Virus record (IMG/VR): IMGVR_UViG_3300042923_000605
Span: 1 to 33,765 of that record
DNA: 33,765 bases
Direction: 5' to 3' (one strand)
DNA from: a virus
Shown here: positions 26,738 to 33,765 of the stretch, in pieces
Position numbering within the stretch: position 1 is the first letter of the stretch
Layout of the letters: every line of letters starts with the position of its first letter
Notes under the pieces: model-generated
Told to the model about the DNA's origin: nothing
Databases searched by the model: none
What the model saw: the letters and a program-made list of their open reading frames with translations, nothing else
Made by a program: the position numbers and the translations under genes

Positions 26738-27687
26738 GCGCCGTCGTCCAACACGGCGCGGAGGCGCGCCTGCACCTGACGGGCGCGGAGCAACTGTGCC
26801 GAGATGGAAGCGGACGCGTCCACGATCTTGTCCACAACGTCGGTGATCGTTGCCAGGTCCGCCTCGAGCGCGAGCCTGTCCGTCACCACCGGGGGGATGA
26901 CCGGGTTCTGCCCGTACTCCCCCACCATCGCCCGGGTGAAGTCAACCGACCCGCCCCACTGACCGTTCGACCACTGCTGCAACTGCGCCCGCGAATCCCA
27001 GACACCACCGGACCATGCGTACGTTTGGAAACCCCACCGGATCTTCCCCGCATCAAACGCAGCCTTCAGGGGTCCAAGCCCGGCGTACAGTCCAGTGCGG
27101 TCCAGGCCGATCACGGAGGCGATACCGTCTAGCGCGGCGAGGATCTTCGGCATATCCGTAGCGGGTGCGTCGTAATCCACGTTGAAGTAGATCGGGAACC
27201 ACCGCAGGCCCAGCTTGTTCAGGAACGCTTCGGCGGCTTTCGCGACACGGACACCAGCGTCGAACCCGCCCAACAGTTCCTTACCGTCCTCCTCATAGAT
27301 GAAGAACACGTCAATGCCAGCGTTGGTGAGTGCGGTGAGCTCGCTCGGGCCGATGCCCTTGTTGGTGCGCCCGTCCAGGTACTTCTCATTCCACAGGTAC
27401 CGGCCCGCGAGTTTCACGCCACGGGACGCGAGCATGGTCGGGTCGGGGCGGGAGAACGAATAGTCGACCCCGTGGGTGGACCCTGCCGGGGGGAACGCGA
27501 ACCCATCCGTCGTGATGCCCCAGATGCCGTCCGCGGTGATGTACTTCGACTTCTGGTAGGTGATGACGGCGGCGTCGGTCATCGGCCCCCAACGCCCATC
27601 AATCGCGCCCGTGTACAGGCCCGCGGTCTTCAGGAACGTTTGGATCTCAACAGTGGTGCGCGTCCCGTGGATCGCGTTGTAACCCAT
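26734..27687 (-). CDS. Endolysin: DUF1906 glycoside-hydrolase-like domain
   Basis: 317 aa from ATG 27687, overlapping the M15 gene stop. The N-terminal ~55 residues (EIQTFLKTAGLYTGAIDGRWGPMTDAAVITYQKSKYITADGIWG) form a peptidoglycan-binding type 1 domain. GVDYSFSRPDPTMLASRGVKLAGRYLW through about residue 225 is the DUF1906/Rv2525c-like TIM barrel, with FFIYEEDG and YFNVDYDA as acidic active-site strands. The C-terminal ~50 residues form a helical/coiled tail (ITDVVDKIVDASASISAQLL). It degrades the actinobacterial cell wall together with the M15-type enzyme upstream. Confidence 0.85.
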   Translation of the reverse strand: MGYNAIHGTRTTVEIQTFLKTAGLYTGAIDGRWGPMTDAAVITYQKSKYITADGIWGITTDGFAFPPAGSTHGVDYSFSRPDPTMLASRGVKLAGRYLWNEKYLDGRTNKGIGPSELTALTNAGIDVFFIYEEDGKELLGGFDAGVRVAKAAEAFLNKLGLRWFPIYFNVDYDAPATDMPKILAALDGIASVIGLDRTGLYAGLGPLKAAFDAGKIRWGFQTYAWSGGVWDSRAQLQQWSNGQWGGSVDFTRAMVGEYGQNPVIPPVVTDRLALEADLATITDVVDKIVDASASISAQLLRARQVQARLRAVLDDGA

Positions 27688-28379
27688 CAGTACGTCCCCA
27701 GGCGCACGGCCTCGTCGTACCAGTACGTCGACACCATGTGAACGTCCATCGGAAGCACAGGGGCGGCGCCACGCTGAAACGCGCGCAGCATCGACCACTC
27801 CGCCGAACTGATGCTGCGAGACTTCCCCCGCGCCTGGTTGAAGAACATGAACGGCTTAGACCCGTCCGTTGGTCCGTAGTAGAAGCCCATCTCGTCCTCC
27901 TCGGGTTCGGGTTGAATGATGGGGAGCGGTTTGATGTTGATCGCCGCGAACTGCGGCACCGTCCACGGGTTGAAGTCACCCACATGCCACAGCTCTTGCG
28001 GCTTCACAAAGTTGACGGTGAGGCCGACGATGCGGCAGAGGGCTACGAACCTGGCCCAGCCGAGGTCGCCCCAGTTCTGCACGTCGATCGCGCAGCACTC
28101 GCGCCCCTGATACTCGCCACCGTGCGAAGACGTACCGGGGACAGCCGCCCAGACGCCGAGGTCGGCGCGGTACAGGTATTGGATGCGGAGGGGACGGTAA
28201 ATGTTCCACCCGGGGGTGACGCGCAGGCGCACACCGTACTTCTCCCATGCGAGGCGCACAAGCTCCTGCCAGCGTGCAGCGGTGCCGGGAGGGGCGAGGT
28301 GGAACCACTGCCCGTACTTATCCCACCCTGACCCGAGGTTCACCATCGTGGACTCGTCTAGCCGGCCGTTCGCGATCAT
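27687..28379 (-). CDS. Endolysin: M15-type peptidase
   Basis: 230 aa from ATG 28379 with GGGGAGG. Metal site of the VanY/M15 family: H86 in SSHGGEYQ, D99 in CCAIDVQ, E129 and H132 in QELWHVGD. These peptidases cut peptide crosslinks in peptidoglycan. After about residue 150 follows an acidic linker (EPEEDE) and a C-terminal domain of about 70 residues (MGFYYGPTDGSKPFMFFNQARGK), probably for wall or partner binding. Two separate lysins in a row, one peptidase and one glycosidase-like, split the lysin A functions. Confidence 0.85.
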   Translation of the reverse strand: MIANGRLDESTMVNLGSGWDKYGQWFHLAPPGTAARWQELVRLAWEKYGVRLRVTPGWNIYRPLRIQYLYRADLGVWAAVPGTSSHGGEYQGRECCAIDVQNWGDLGWARFVALCRIVGLTVNFVKPQELWHVGDFNPWTVPQFAAINIKPLPIIQPEPEEDEMGFYYGPTDGSKPFMFFNQARGKSRSISSAEWSMLRAFQRGAAPVLPMDVHMVSTYWYDEAVRLGTY

Positions 28380-28402
28380 GTCGCCTCCCCGGGCAAAGCG
28401 AA

Positions 28403-28427
28403 GGCCCCCGGTGTTTACCCGGGGGCC
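28403..28427 (-). terminator. 9-bp hairpin between tail-end genes and lysis cassette
   Basis: GGCCCCCGG (28403-28411) pairs with CCGGGGGCC (28419-28427) around a 7-base loop. Only a weak T tract (TTCGCTTTG) follows on the minus strand, so partial readthrough into the lysis genes is likely. Confidence 0.6.
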
Positions 28428-28444
28428 GTTCAACGCTCTCTTGG

Positions 28445-28639
28445 TTATGTGGTGTGTTTCTTCCACTGCATGATCGTGTCGGGACTGATCCCGGCTTCCC
28501 TCGCGGCGGCTCGAACGCTGGAGCGAGCAGCGATCTCGAGCACGACATTCCGCCAGTTAGCGTCCGCTTCGGCTTTCGCTGTGCGGGCGGCTTCGATGCG
28601 GGCGATGTCGTCTTCGGTCACGGCGCCACGTCGGGTCAC
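28445..28639 (-). CDS. 64-aa HTH protein at the end of the tail operon
   Basis: SSVRAAAREAGISPDTIMQWKKH is a compact helix-turn-helix at the C-terminus, with a helical N-terminal arm. It is an odd position for a DNA-binding protein, between the tail genes and lysis genes; it might regulate late transcription or lysis timing. Overlaps the next upstream gene by four bases. Confidence 0.7.
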   Translation of the reverse strand: MTRRGAVTEDDIARIEAARTAKAEADANWRNVVLEIAARSSVRAAAREAGISPDTIMQWKKHTT

Positions 28640-28836
28640 CCAGCAAACGTACCGAAGTTCGGCCGACCACCACGCACATACGTGTCACGGGGGCAAACCT
28701 CGGGACGGTCACACACGGTCTCGTCGTCCATGTGCCGCCAGTGAGCGACGAACTGGGTGGTGTCGAGGTCCAGCATCACGGTCTCCATGTCTGCACTGTA
28801 CTGGTTGTCGTTACGGTTCACAATAGGCTTTCCCAT
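28636..28836 (-). CDS. 66-aa hypothetical protein
   Basis: ATG 28836 is the likeliest start, though no strong ribosome site is seen; the frame is open to 28905. It contains FVAHWRHMDDETVCDRPEVCPRDT, with two Cys. Unknown function, placed after the last tail protein. Confidence 0.55.
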   Translation of the reverse strand: MGKPIVNRNDNQYSADMETVMLDLDTTQFVAHWRHMDDETVCDRPEVCPRDTYVRGGRPNFGTFAG

Positions 28837-28873
28837 AACGCGTAGAGCACCAGCTAGGACACCTGATACATCC

Positions 28874-29914
28874 CTAGGCGGTTGTTGCAGCCGCGATCTG
28901 GGCACCCGTCAACGCCGCAACATCGGCCAGCACCAGAGCCGCGGTCCCTACAGTGTCATCCGTGGGAACACCCGCCGCGACCGAAGCGGGCGGGGGAACA
29001 GCGAGCGTGCCCGTACTCGAACTGGTCGAGTCATACACCGTGCCCTCACGCACATCCTCCGGCGCCGGAAGACCCGTGTTGTACCGCTGCACGTAGATCT
29101 GAGCGCCGGTCGCTGCGGGCCAGTTGTCGTCGGACGGTGCGTGCATGGCGAGGTGCGAGCCGGTGCGCATGAACTGAGGCGCCACGCTGCCGGTGAACGG
29201 AGATGCACCGTTCGGCCCCCACCCCAGCGAGGCGTCGATACGCAAGAATCCGCCTGTGATGCTCGCACCAGGGCCAACCGCGCCGCCCGTGATGCTACCG
29301 ATGATGGTCGTCTGCGATGAGGCGCCGCTGTTCGCGATTCCCGCAGCGTTCGCGGAACCGCTACCCGTGACATCCCCGTTGACGGTGAGGACCGCGCCGG
29401 ATTCACCAACCACGGCAATCGCCGAGGCGCCTCCCGTGACATCCCCGTTGATCGTGACCTGAGCGGAGGATGAAACATACATGCCATACGCGCTCGACGA
29501 ACCCGAACCGCCCGTGACATCGCCGTTCACGGTCAACGCCCCCGTGTACCCGGACTCTACGCGCACGCCCCACCGGTTCGAGCTGTTCCCTCCGACCACG
29601 TTGGCGTTGAGTGTCACCGCGAACGATCCCGCGTTGAGCGTGAGGACGCCGGTTGAGCTCGAGACGCTGTCCGTTGTTGCGATCCCCGCAGTGATCGTGA
29701 CAGTTGCGGCAGCGGTGACCCCGAACGCGCCACCAGCCGCTATGACCGGGGATGCGTTGCTGATCTTCTTCAGCGAGTTCACCGTCACCGACTGGTCGAT
29801 ACTCACGGTGAACCCGTTGGAGTACACGTCATCCGTCGAACCGGGGAGCGTCCCCCCGTCCCACGTTGCCGTGCTCGACCAGTTACCGGACGCGACCGCG
29901 TATCGGATTGCCAT
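28874..29914 (-). CDS. Beta-helix-like minor tail / fibre protein
   Basis: 346 aa, poor in charged residues and rich in Gly, Ser, Thr, Ala and Val. Residues about 40-220 contain repeated VNGDVTGGSG-type turns (for example ALTVNGDVTGGSGSSS, QVTINGDVTGGASA, VLTVNGDVTGSGSAN), which point to a parallel beta-helix. A C-terminal region of about 100 residues is Ala-rich and ends at AAATTA. Such proteins are minor tail or fibre components that contact the host surface. Exact binding target unknown. Confidence 0.75.
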   Translation of the reverse strand: MAIRYAVASGNWSSTATWDGGTLPGSTDDVYSNGFTVSIDQSVTVNSLKKISNASPVIAAGGAFGVTAAATVTITAGIATTDSVSSSTGVLTLNAGSFAVTLNANVVGGNSSNRWGVRVESGYTGALTVNGDVTGGSGSSSAYGMYVSSSAQVTINGDVTGGASAIAVVGESGAVLTVNGDVTGSGSANAAGIANSGASSQTTIIGSITGGAVGPGASITGGFLRIDASLGWGPNGASPFTGSVAPQFMRTGSHLAMHAPSDDNWPAATGAQIYVQRYNTGLPAPEDVREGTVYDSTSSSTGTLAVPPPASVAAGVPTDDTVGTAALVLADVAALTGAQIAAATTA

Positions 29915-29923
29915 GCGTTCCCC

Positions 29924-30913
29924 TTACGAGTAGCTGATCGCCGCGCGACCAGTCCAAGTTCCGGTGCCGTCCTCGATCACGGGAGGCGAAGTGAGCGTGA
30001 TGCGGGTGACCGTCCACCCGGTCGATCCCTCAGCGGTCCCTGCCGTCGCGGAACCCATGTACGAGTAGGTTGCGTCGGAGTCGTGACGAACCTCCTGCGC
30101 GGAACCACCACCGCCACCGGATGCCGCAATCTCGATAGTGTCGCCCGCATCGTTCGGTGTGATCGTGACGTTCGCTCCCGCGACGAGCGCAACGCCCATC
30201 GTGTCCCGGATCAGTTCAGGAGCGGCCGACGCGTCAAGCTTCCCCGTGATGCCCGCCGCAACCCGGGCGTCAGCAGCGGCATTGAAGTCGCTGATATCCG
30301 CCGCCGTGTGCGCGTGGCCCGTATCCGACTTCCCCGCAAGCGCCGTAGACAGCCCCGTGATGTCGGACTGTGCGTGTGAGTGCGTCGAGTCGGCCTTGCC
30401 TGCCAGGGTCGTCGAGAGGCCCGTCACGTCAGACTGTGAGTGGGTGTGCCCGGTGTCGGACTTGCCCGCGAGGGCGGTATCGAGCCCGGTCACGTCAGAC
30501 TGCGCGTGCGTGTGTCCTGTCGCTGACTTCCCGTCAAGCGCGGCCTGAAGGTCCGTCTGGTCCGCCAGGGTCCCCGTGATGGAACCCCACGTGCCGCCGC
30601 CGCCCTCGGCGTCGTCCCCAGGATCACCGCGCGGGATCGTGAAGTTCAGGATCGCCGCGGACGCCGTACCGACGTTCTCGATCTCAGCGGACGTGCCGGG
30701 TTCACCCGTGGTCACCGTGCCAACCGTGATCGTCCCGGCAGGGCCGGCGTCACCGTCCTCGCCCTGAAGCGATGCAAGCCACTCAGCCTCAGTCCCCACG
30801 GAAGGGTCAGCCGCGAACGCATGCTGATACGCCGACATACCCGGCGCACCAGCCTGCGACACCGTAACCTCAATCGCCGGGGCGGCGACAACCTCAACCG
30901 TGATATCGGTCAC
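29924..30913 (-). CDS. Minor tail protein with collagen-like and GHTH tandem repeats
   Basis: 329 aa from GTG 30913 (overlapping the preceding stop). The N-terminal ~45 residues precede a short collagen-like patch (GEDGDAGPAG, about 51-60, and PRGDPGDDAEGGG at 94-106). Residues about 130-216 are four 22-aa units of the type LAGK-S-D-T-GHTHSQSDVTGLSTA, a known phage tail repeat expected to trimerise. The C-terminal ~100 residues form a Gly-rich then beta-rich tip (about 230-329), likely receptor-facing. Located between the small baseplate-type gene and the beta-helix protein. Confidence 0.8.
   Translation of the reverse strand: MTDITVEVVAAPAIEVTVSQAGAPGMSAYQHAFAADPSVGTEAEWLASLQGEDGDAGPAGTITVGTVTTGEPGTSAEIENVGTASAAILNFTIPRGDPGDDAEGGGGTWGSITGTLADQTDLQAALDGKSATGHTHAQSDVTGLDTALAGKSDTGHTHSQSDVTGLSTTLAGKADSTHSHAQSDITGLSTALAGKSDTGHAHTAADISDFNAAADARVAAGITGKLDASAAPELIRDTMGVALVAGANVTITPNDAGDTIEIAASGGGGGSAQEVRHDSDATYSYMGSATAGTAEGSTGWTVTRITLTSPPVIEDGTGTWTGRAAISYS
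30266..30526 (-). repeat. Four 66-base tandem units encoding GHTHxQSDVTGL repeats
   Basis: Four in-frame units of 22 codons; the last is the most divergent (GHAHTAADISDF). The DNA copies are diverged enough to be old but could still recombine to change fibre length. Confidence 0.75.
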
Positions 30914-31257
30914 TGCGTCACCTGATCCTTCGGCTTGATCTTCCCCGCAACCCACGTCCGCTCAGTCGGCGTGTGCTGCAAGTCCCAGTAGCACACGTCC
31001 GGCAGATCACGAGTATCCGCAGACGCGATCGAGAACCGGAATACACCCGTATCCGCATCCGACGAGTCAACAGTGATGGACGCCAGCGCGGCCTCATCGG
31101 AGTTGCCCGCGGCCTCACGGATCTGCGCCTCCCACCCCGTCGTCGGCAACACCACGGGCACACCATCCTGCACGGCGGTCCACTCGAACGACACCGTGTC
31201 CTCACGCCGGAACCCGCTGATATTCAGCACCCCAGGGGACAGATCAAGGTCCGCCAT
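30910..31257 (-). CDS. 115-aa structural protein, baseplate-type
   Basis: Beta-rich (FRREDTVSFEWTAVQDGVPVVLP, FRFSIASADTRDLPDVCYWDLQHT), probably one small beta-sandwich. Similar small domains start BppU-like and other tail adaptor proteins. Its place between the S74 fibre and the GHTH-repeat protein suggests that it links fibres to the tail tip. The assignment is by context and composition. Confidence 0.65.
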   Translation of the reverse strand: MADLDLSPGVLNISGFRREDTVSFEWTAVQDGVPVVLPTTGWEAQIREAAGNSDEAALASITVDSSDADTGVFRFSIASADTRDLPDVCYWDLQHTPTERTWVAGKIKPKDQVTQ

Positions 31258-31258
31258 G

Positions 31259-31987
31259 TCAGCCTCTCAACTCTTCCTCAAGCGCGACCACCCGCGCGTG
31301 CAACTGCGCAACCTGCGCCACCAACAACGCCACCGTCTGAATCGACGCCGGCTCCCCCGCCGCATCCCGAATCAGGAACCGTTCAGCGTCCGTCCCCACA
31401 AGGTCATCCGCCATCGGCCCAATATGCCGACGCCCATCCCCAACGATGTACTCCCACTCGTAAAGGGGCGGGAAGATCGACACCAGCTCGGGCACGTCAG
31501 TGATGTTCTCCTTCAACCGGCGCGCGGACGGGTTCGAGAACGTCCCATTCACGACCACGTTGTGCGTAGCCGAACCAAGGATGAAGTCGTTCTCGTTCGG
31601 CGCTGACGCGCCCCGCCCGATCGCAACAGCCCGGAGCCCGTAAGCGGACGCACCATCACCGATCGCGACGGACTCTACCCCTGCCGCGAAAGCGTTCGCG
31701 CCTACCGCGGTACCGTCCGCGTTCGCATACGTTCCCGGGCCAAGCGCCGTCGAATACCCGCCACCACCTGTCCCGGAGTCCGCGTAGGACGCTTGCCCGA
31801 TCGCAACCGACCGGGAACCCAAAGCCTCCGCAGCGTCACCGATCTGCACCGAGAACGCACCCGTCCCCAGGTGGTCACTATCCCCACCGCCACCGAACCC
31901 GGCACCATCGTTGCCCGACTGGGTCTCCAACTGTCGGACCCGCCGCGACAACTTCGCGAGCTCGCTGCCACCGTCGATAGCCCCCAT
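31259..31987 (-). CDS. Tail fibre with YadA-like head repeats and S74 chaperone
   Basis: 242 aa. Short coiled-coil start (LAKLSRRVRQLETQ). From about 45 to 130 it has adhesin-head (Hep/Hag) repeats such as SVAIGQASYA, TAVGANAFAAGVE, SVAIGDGASAYG and AVAIGRGASA, the trimeric left-handed roll known from bacterial adhesins. From residue ~154, NPSARRLKENITDV opens an S74 intramolecular chaperone with candidate Ser154/Lys159 dyad, which cleaves itself off after trimer folding. The released chaperone ends in a coiled coil (LLVAQVAQLHARVVALEEEL). Likely receptor-binding. Confidence 0.82.
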   Translation of the reverse strand: MGAIDGGSELAKLSRRVRQLETQSGNDGAGFGGGGDSDHLGTGAFSVQIGDAAEALGSRSVAIGQASYADSGTGGGGYSTALGPGTYANADGTAVGANAFAAGVESVAIGDGASAYGLRAVAIGRGASAPNENDFILGSATHNVVVNGTFSNPSARRLKENITDVPELVSIFPPLYEWEYIVGDGRRHIGPMADDLVGTDAERFLIRDAAGEPASIQTVALLVAQVAQLHARVVALEEELRG

Positions 31988-33090
31988 CAGACGGCCTCCT
32001 CTTCAATCAGCAACGACACCTCAAGGCCCACATCGGCAGACAACCCGATCAGCCGGTAGGTCTTCGACGCGTCAGGCAGGAACGGTTCATCCGCCTCGAT
32101 AACCACGGTCACCGACGACCCCAACACCAGATCGGCGGGGGACACGACCGTCGCCATAACCCGAATGTCGGGTTGCACGGTCGGGTTCTTGAACGCCCTC
32201 ACACGCTCCTTCGCCAACTGCGACGCGTGCTCGTTGGTCTTCACCATCTTCCATGCGACAACATCGTCACGGGCCGGGATGCTTGCTACGGGGACACCTG
32301 GGGTTCCGCCGACGACCATTTCGGCGCCGTAGTTCTGCCCCACCCCGAACACACCCGTAACCTGCTTCTGCGCGTTCTCATCCACCATGTACGACGACAC
32401 GCCATGCGTCTTCGTCGTCAGATCGAACGTGAACGAACCACCCGTCAACGCCCCAGCCCGCACCACCCACTCAAGCGTGTCCGTGCCAGACCATTGCGGA
32501 GAGAACTCCACGTCCGGGCCACCGTCCATCTCCTGAATCTCGTCAAGGATGTCCGCGACCCGCTGAAAGTTGTAGTTCTCATACGTGGTCGAGAACGACC
32601 CCGCCGTCGACAGGGACGGGAGTACCAGCGGCAGGGAGTAGTCCGCGCCGCCCACCGGTCCCGTCGTGCCCGCCTCCAACACGAGCCCCAGCGTGGACAC
32701 CAGCGACTTGCTCGAGATCGTCAGCTTCCCCGGGATACCCGCCGACTCGTCCTCCCAATAGGAGTTCTCACCGAACGGCAACCGGTACAGAAACAGCGCC
32801 CGCAGATCGACGTGCTGAACCGTCAACACCTTCGTGTCATACGAATACGGGCGCCCAGTGATGAGCCCCGCATACACCGGTTCGTCATCCCAGCACACCA
32901 CCAGTGTGCGGTCCCACGCGATCGTCGCATTCCGCCACTCAGCCCGCGTATGCGCCCCATCAGCCAGGGTGAACACATGCTGACCGGACCCCGCCGCATT
33001 CAACCTGCGCGACCACGAACCGCCCGCCGGCTCAACCTCAAGGATCTTCGCACCCGTGATCGTGTCGCAAAACCAGTACGACCACGTCAT
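31987..33090 (-). CDS. Minor tail protein, Tal/gp37-like
   Basis: 367 aa. The N-terminal part is a beta-sandwich (RRLNAAGSGQHVFTLADG, TLVVCWDDEPVYAGLITG) followed by LTVQHVDLRALFLYRLPF, typical of siphovirus tail-tip proteins just downstream of Dit (ReqiPepy6 gp37-like). The C-terminal part, with AKERVRAFKNPTVQPDIRVMATV, completes the tail hub fold. It forms the hub that closes the tail tube before host contact. It overlaps Dit by four bases. Confidence 0.8.
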   Translation of the reverse strand: MTWSYWFCDTITGAKILEVEPAGGSWSRRLNAAGSGQHVFTLADGAHTRAEWRNATIAWDRTLVVCWDDEPVYAGLITGRPYSYDTKVLTVQHVDLRALFLYRLPFGENSYWEDESAGIPGKLTISSKSLVSTLGLVLEAGTTGPVGGADYSLPLVLPSLSTAGSFSTTYENYNFQRVADILDEIQEMDGGPDVEFSPQWSGTDTLEWVVRAGALTGGSFTFDLTTKTHGVSSYMVDENAQKQVTGVFGVGQNYGAEMVVGGTPGVPVASIPARDDVVAWKMVKTNEHASQLAKERVRAFKNPTVQPDIRVMATVVSPADLVLGSSVTVVIEADEPFLPDASKTYRLIGLSADVGLEVSLLIEEEAV

Positions 33091-33524
33091 ACGTACTCCT
33101 CCGCGAACGGCCCATACCTGACCGGGTCAGGAGCCCACAACTGCAACTGGTACTCAGCGAGCGAACCCCACACCACAACGCGTGTGCGGGGCATCCCGTA
33201 CCGGTACACCGTCGCGGTCGTCGCACCCACCCCCGTAGTCACGGTGAGCGTGTCCGACTCCCCATCAGCAAGCAGCCCCGACAGCGCCACCAGCGCCGCC
33301 TCAAAGTCCGCATCCGACGACGCGTGCACCTTCCCCGTCAGAGTCACAATTCGACCGGACAGGAACCCGGGGGAAGCGAACTGGCCGTGCTGGTTGGGGC
33401 GGTCAACATACTCACGGCGCATCGTCGCGGAGTTGACGAACCAACCGTCCAACTCCTCGAGCGTGTATGTCGCCGCCCCGGCGTCACCAGCAAACGTCAC
33501 CGAACCGAGGGTTGCTTCAAGCAT
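33087..33524 (-). CDS. Distal tail (Dit)-like protein
   Basis: 145 aa, short for Dit but with its N-terminal core: LEELDGWFVNSATMRREYVDRPNQHGQF followed by FLSGRIVTLTGKVHASSDADFEAALVALSGLL, the belt domain pattern. Gene order tape measure - Dit - Tal is fully conserved in siphoviruses and supports the call. The C-terminal galectin-like domain present in larger Dit proteins is absent. Confidence 0.8.
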   Translation of the reverse strand: MLEATLGSVTFAGDAGAATYTLEELDGWFVNSATMRREYVDRPNQHGQFASPGFLSGRIVTLTGKVHASSDADFEAALVALSGLLADGESDTLTVTTGVGATTATVYRYGMPRTRVVVWGSLAEYQLQLWAPDPVRYGPFAEEYV

Positions 33525-33765
33525 CAGACCCCCCTCAACTCGAACGCGAACGTCTTAGCCGCGGCGTGCCCGATCTGTTCCTCACTCATCCCCGGCTGAG
33601 GGTGAATGTCGACCTGCACGCTCCCGCCGCCACCGCCCCCGAACGAACCGCCGCCGTGCAGCGACTCCCGGAACGCGTACACGTTGTGCTGACCACCCAT
33701 CGCATCCACATCCGCGGCGGTAAGCACATGCTCACCAGCCGACAGCGCGGCGATCACCGAATCCG
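33524..33765 (-). CDS. Tape measure protein, C-terminal fragment (runs off the window)
   Basis: Only the last ~80 codons are visible. SVIAALSAGEHVLTAADVDAMGG is the motif commonly found at the end of actinophage tape measure proteins, followed by a Gly-rich linker (GGGSFGGGGGG) and a short acidic end (GMSEEQIGHAAAKTF). The rest of the gene, expected to be several kilobases, lies to the right of the window. Confidence 0.78.
   Translation of the reverse strand, partial: DSVIAALSAGEHVLTAADVDAMGGQHNVYAFRESLHGGGSFGGGGGGSVQVDIHPQPGMSEEQIGHAAAKTFAFELRGV

Noticed and set aside
32173-33558. 461-codon plus-strand frame
   Set aside because: Arg/His-rich reading antisense to Tal-like and Dit-like genes; shadow frame.
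1-33765. CRISPR array or retron-like element
   Set aside because: No regularly spaced direct repeats beyond the two-copy repeat at 20233-20303, no reverse transcriptase and no cas-like genes were seen.
1-33765. Insertion sequences or transposons
   Set aside because: No transposase motifs and no terminal inverted repeats with target duplications. The only recombinase is the phage integrase.

Overview
The window looks like most of the genome of a temperate siphovirus of a high-GC Gram-positive (actinobacterial) host. It is probably from Micrococcales, for example Microbacteriaceae, although the host assignment is inference. Supporting signs are the GC-rich third codon positions, frequent GTG starts, dense ATGA/TGATG stop-start overlaps, many tiny Cys-rich genes typical of actinophages, a DUF1906-type lysin and a VUT-family transporter of actinobacterial style. 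Almost everything is transcribed from the minus strand. A lysogeny block at about 22.3-25.97 kb is on the plus strand.

Reading in the direction of minus-strand transcription (high to low coordinates): 33765-28636 holds the end of the tape measure gene, Dit/Tal-like tail proteins, an S74-chaperone tail fibre, a GHTH-repeat tail protein and a beta-helix-like protein. 28379-26043 is the lysis cassette (M15-type peptidase, DUF1906 glycoside-hydrolase-like lysin, a membrane protein, an r1t-type holin and a tiny ORF). A 16-bp-stem terminator (25996-26033) separates it from two plus-strand genes (25462-25970). 24820-25165 is a phage attachment region with the 3' 47 nt of a tRNA-Arg(CCG) gene, a second tRNA 3' fragment on the other strand, and tandem 11-bp repeats resembling integrase arm sites. 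The tyrosine integrase, a small HTH protein and the probable immunity repressor (22293-24834, plus) face a Cro-like gene and an excisionase (21745-22142, minus). The two divergent promoters appear to be leaderless and are surrounded by AGCAAGA-type palindromes.

21.7-6.3 kb is the early region. It has ERF recombinase, SSB, a PD-(D/E)xK resolvase-like nuclease, an HNH nuclease, a replication-type protein, a large HTH protein, a metallophosphoesterase and about thirty short unknown genes. Within it sits a two-gene unit with overlapping frames: a VUT/YhhQ-type queuosine-precursor transporter (14502-15068) followed by a short tRNA-guanine-transglycosylase-like protein resembling DpdA (13907-14542). 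Together they suggest that the phage modifies its DNA with a salvaged 7-deazaguanine base. 5.9-1 kb returns to packaging and head genes: two HNH genes, terminase small and large subunits, portal, MuF-like minor head protein and the start of a scaffold protein.

Both window edges cut through the structural module (scaffold on the left, tape measure on the right), while the att site lies in the interior with phage genes on both sides. The sequence is therefore best read as a free or circularly permuted phage genome missing its capsid-to-tape-measure segment, rather than an integrated prophage in place. Many start sites given here are downstream of the longest possible start. They were chosen by ribosome binding sites and by overlap with the preceding stop codon.
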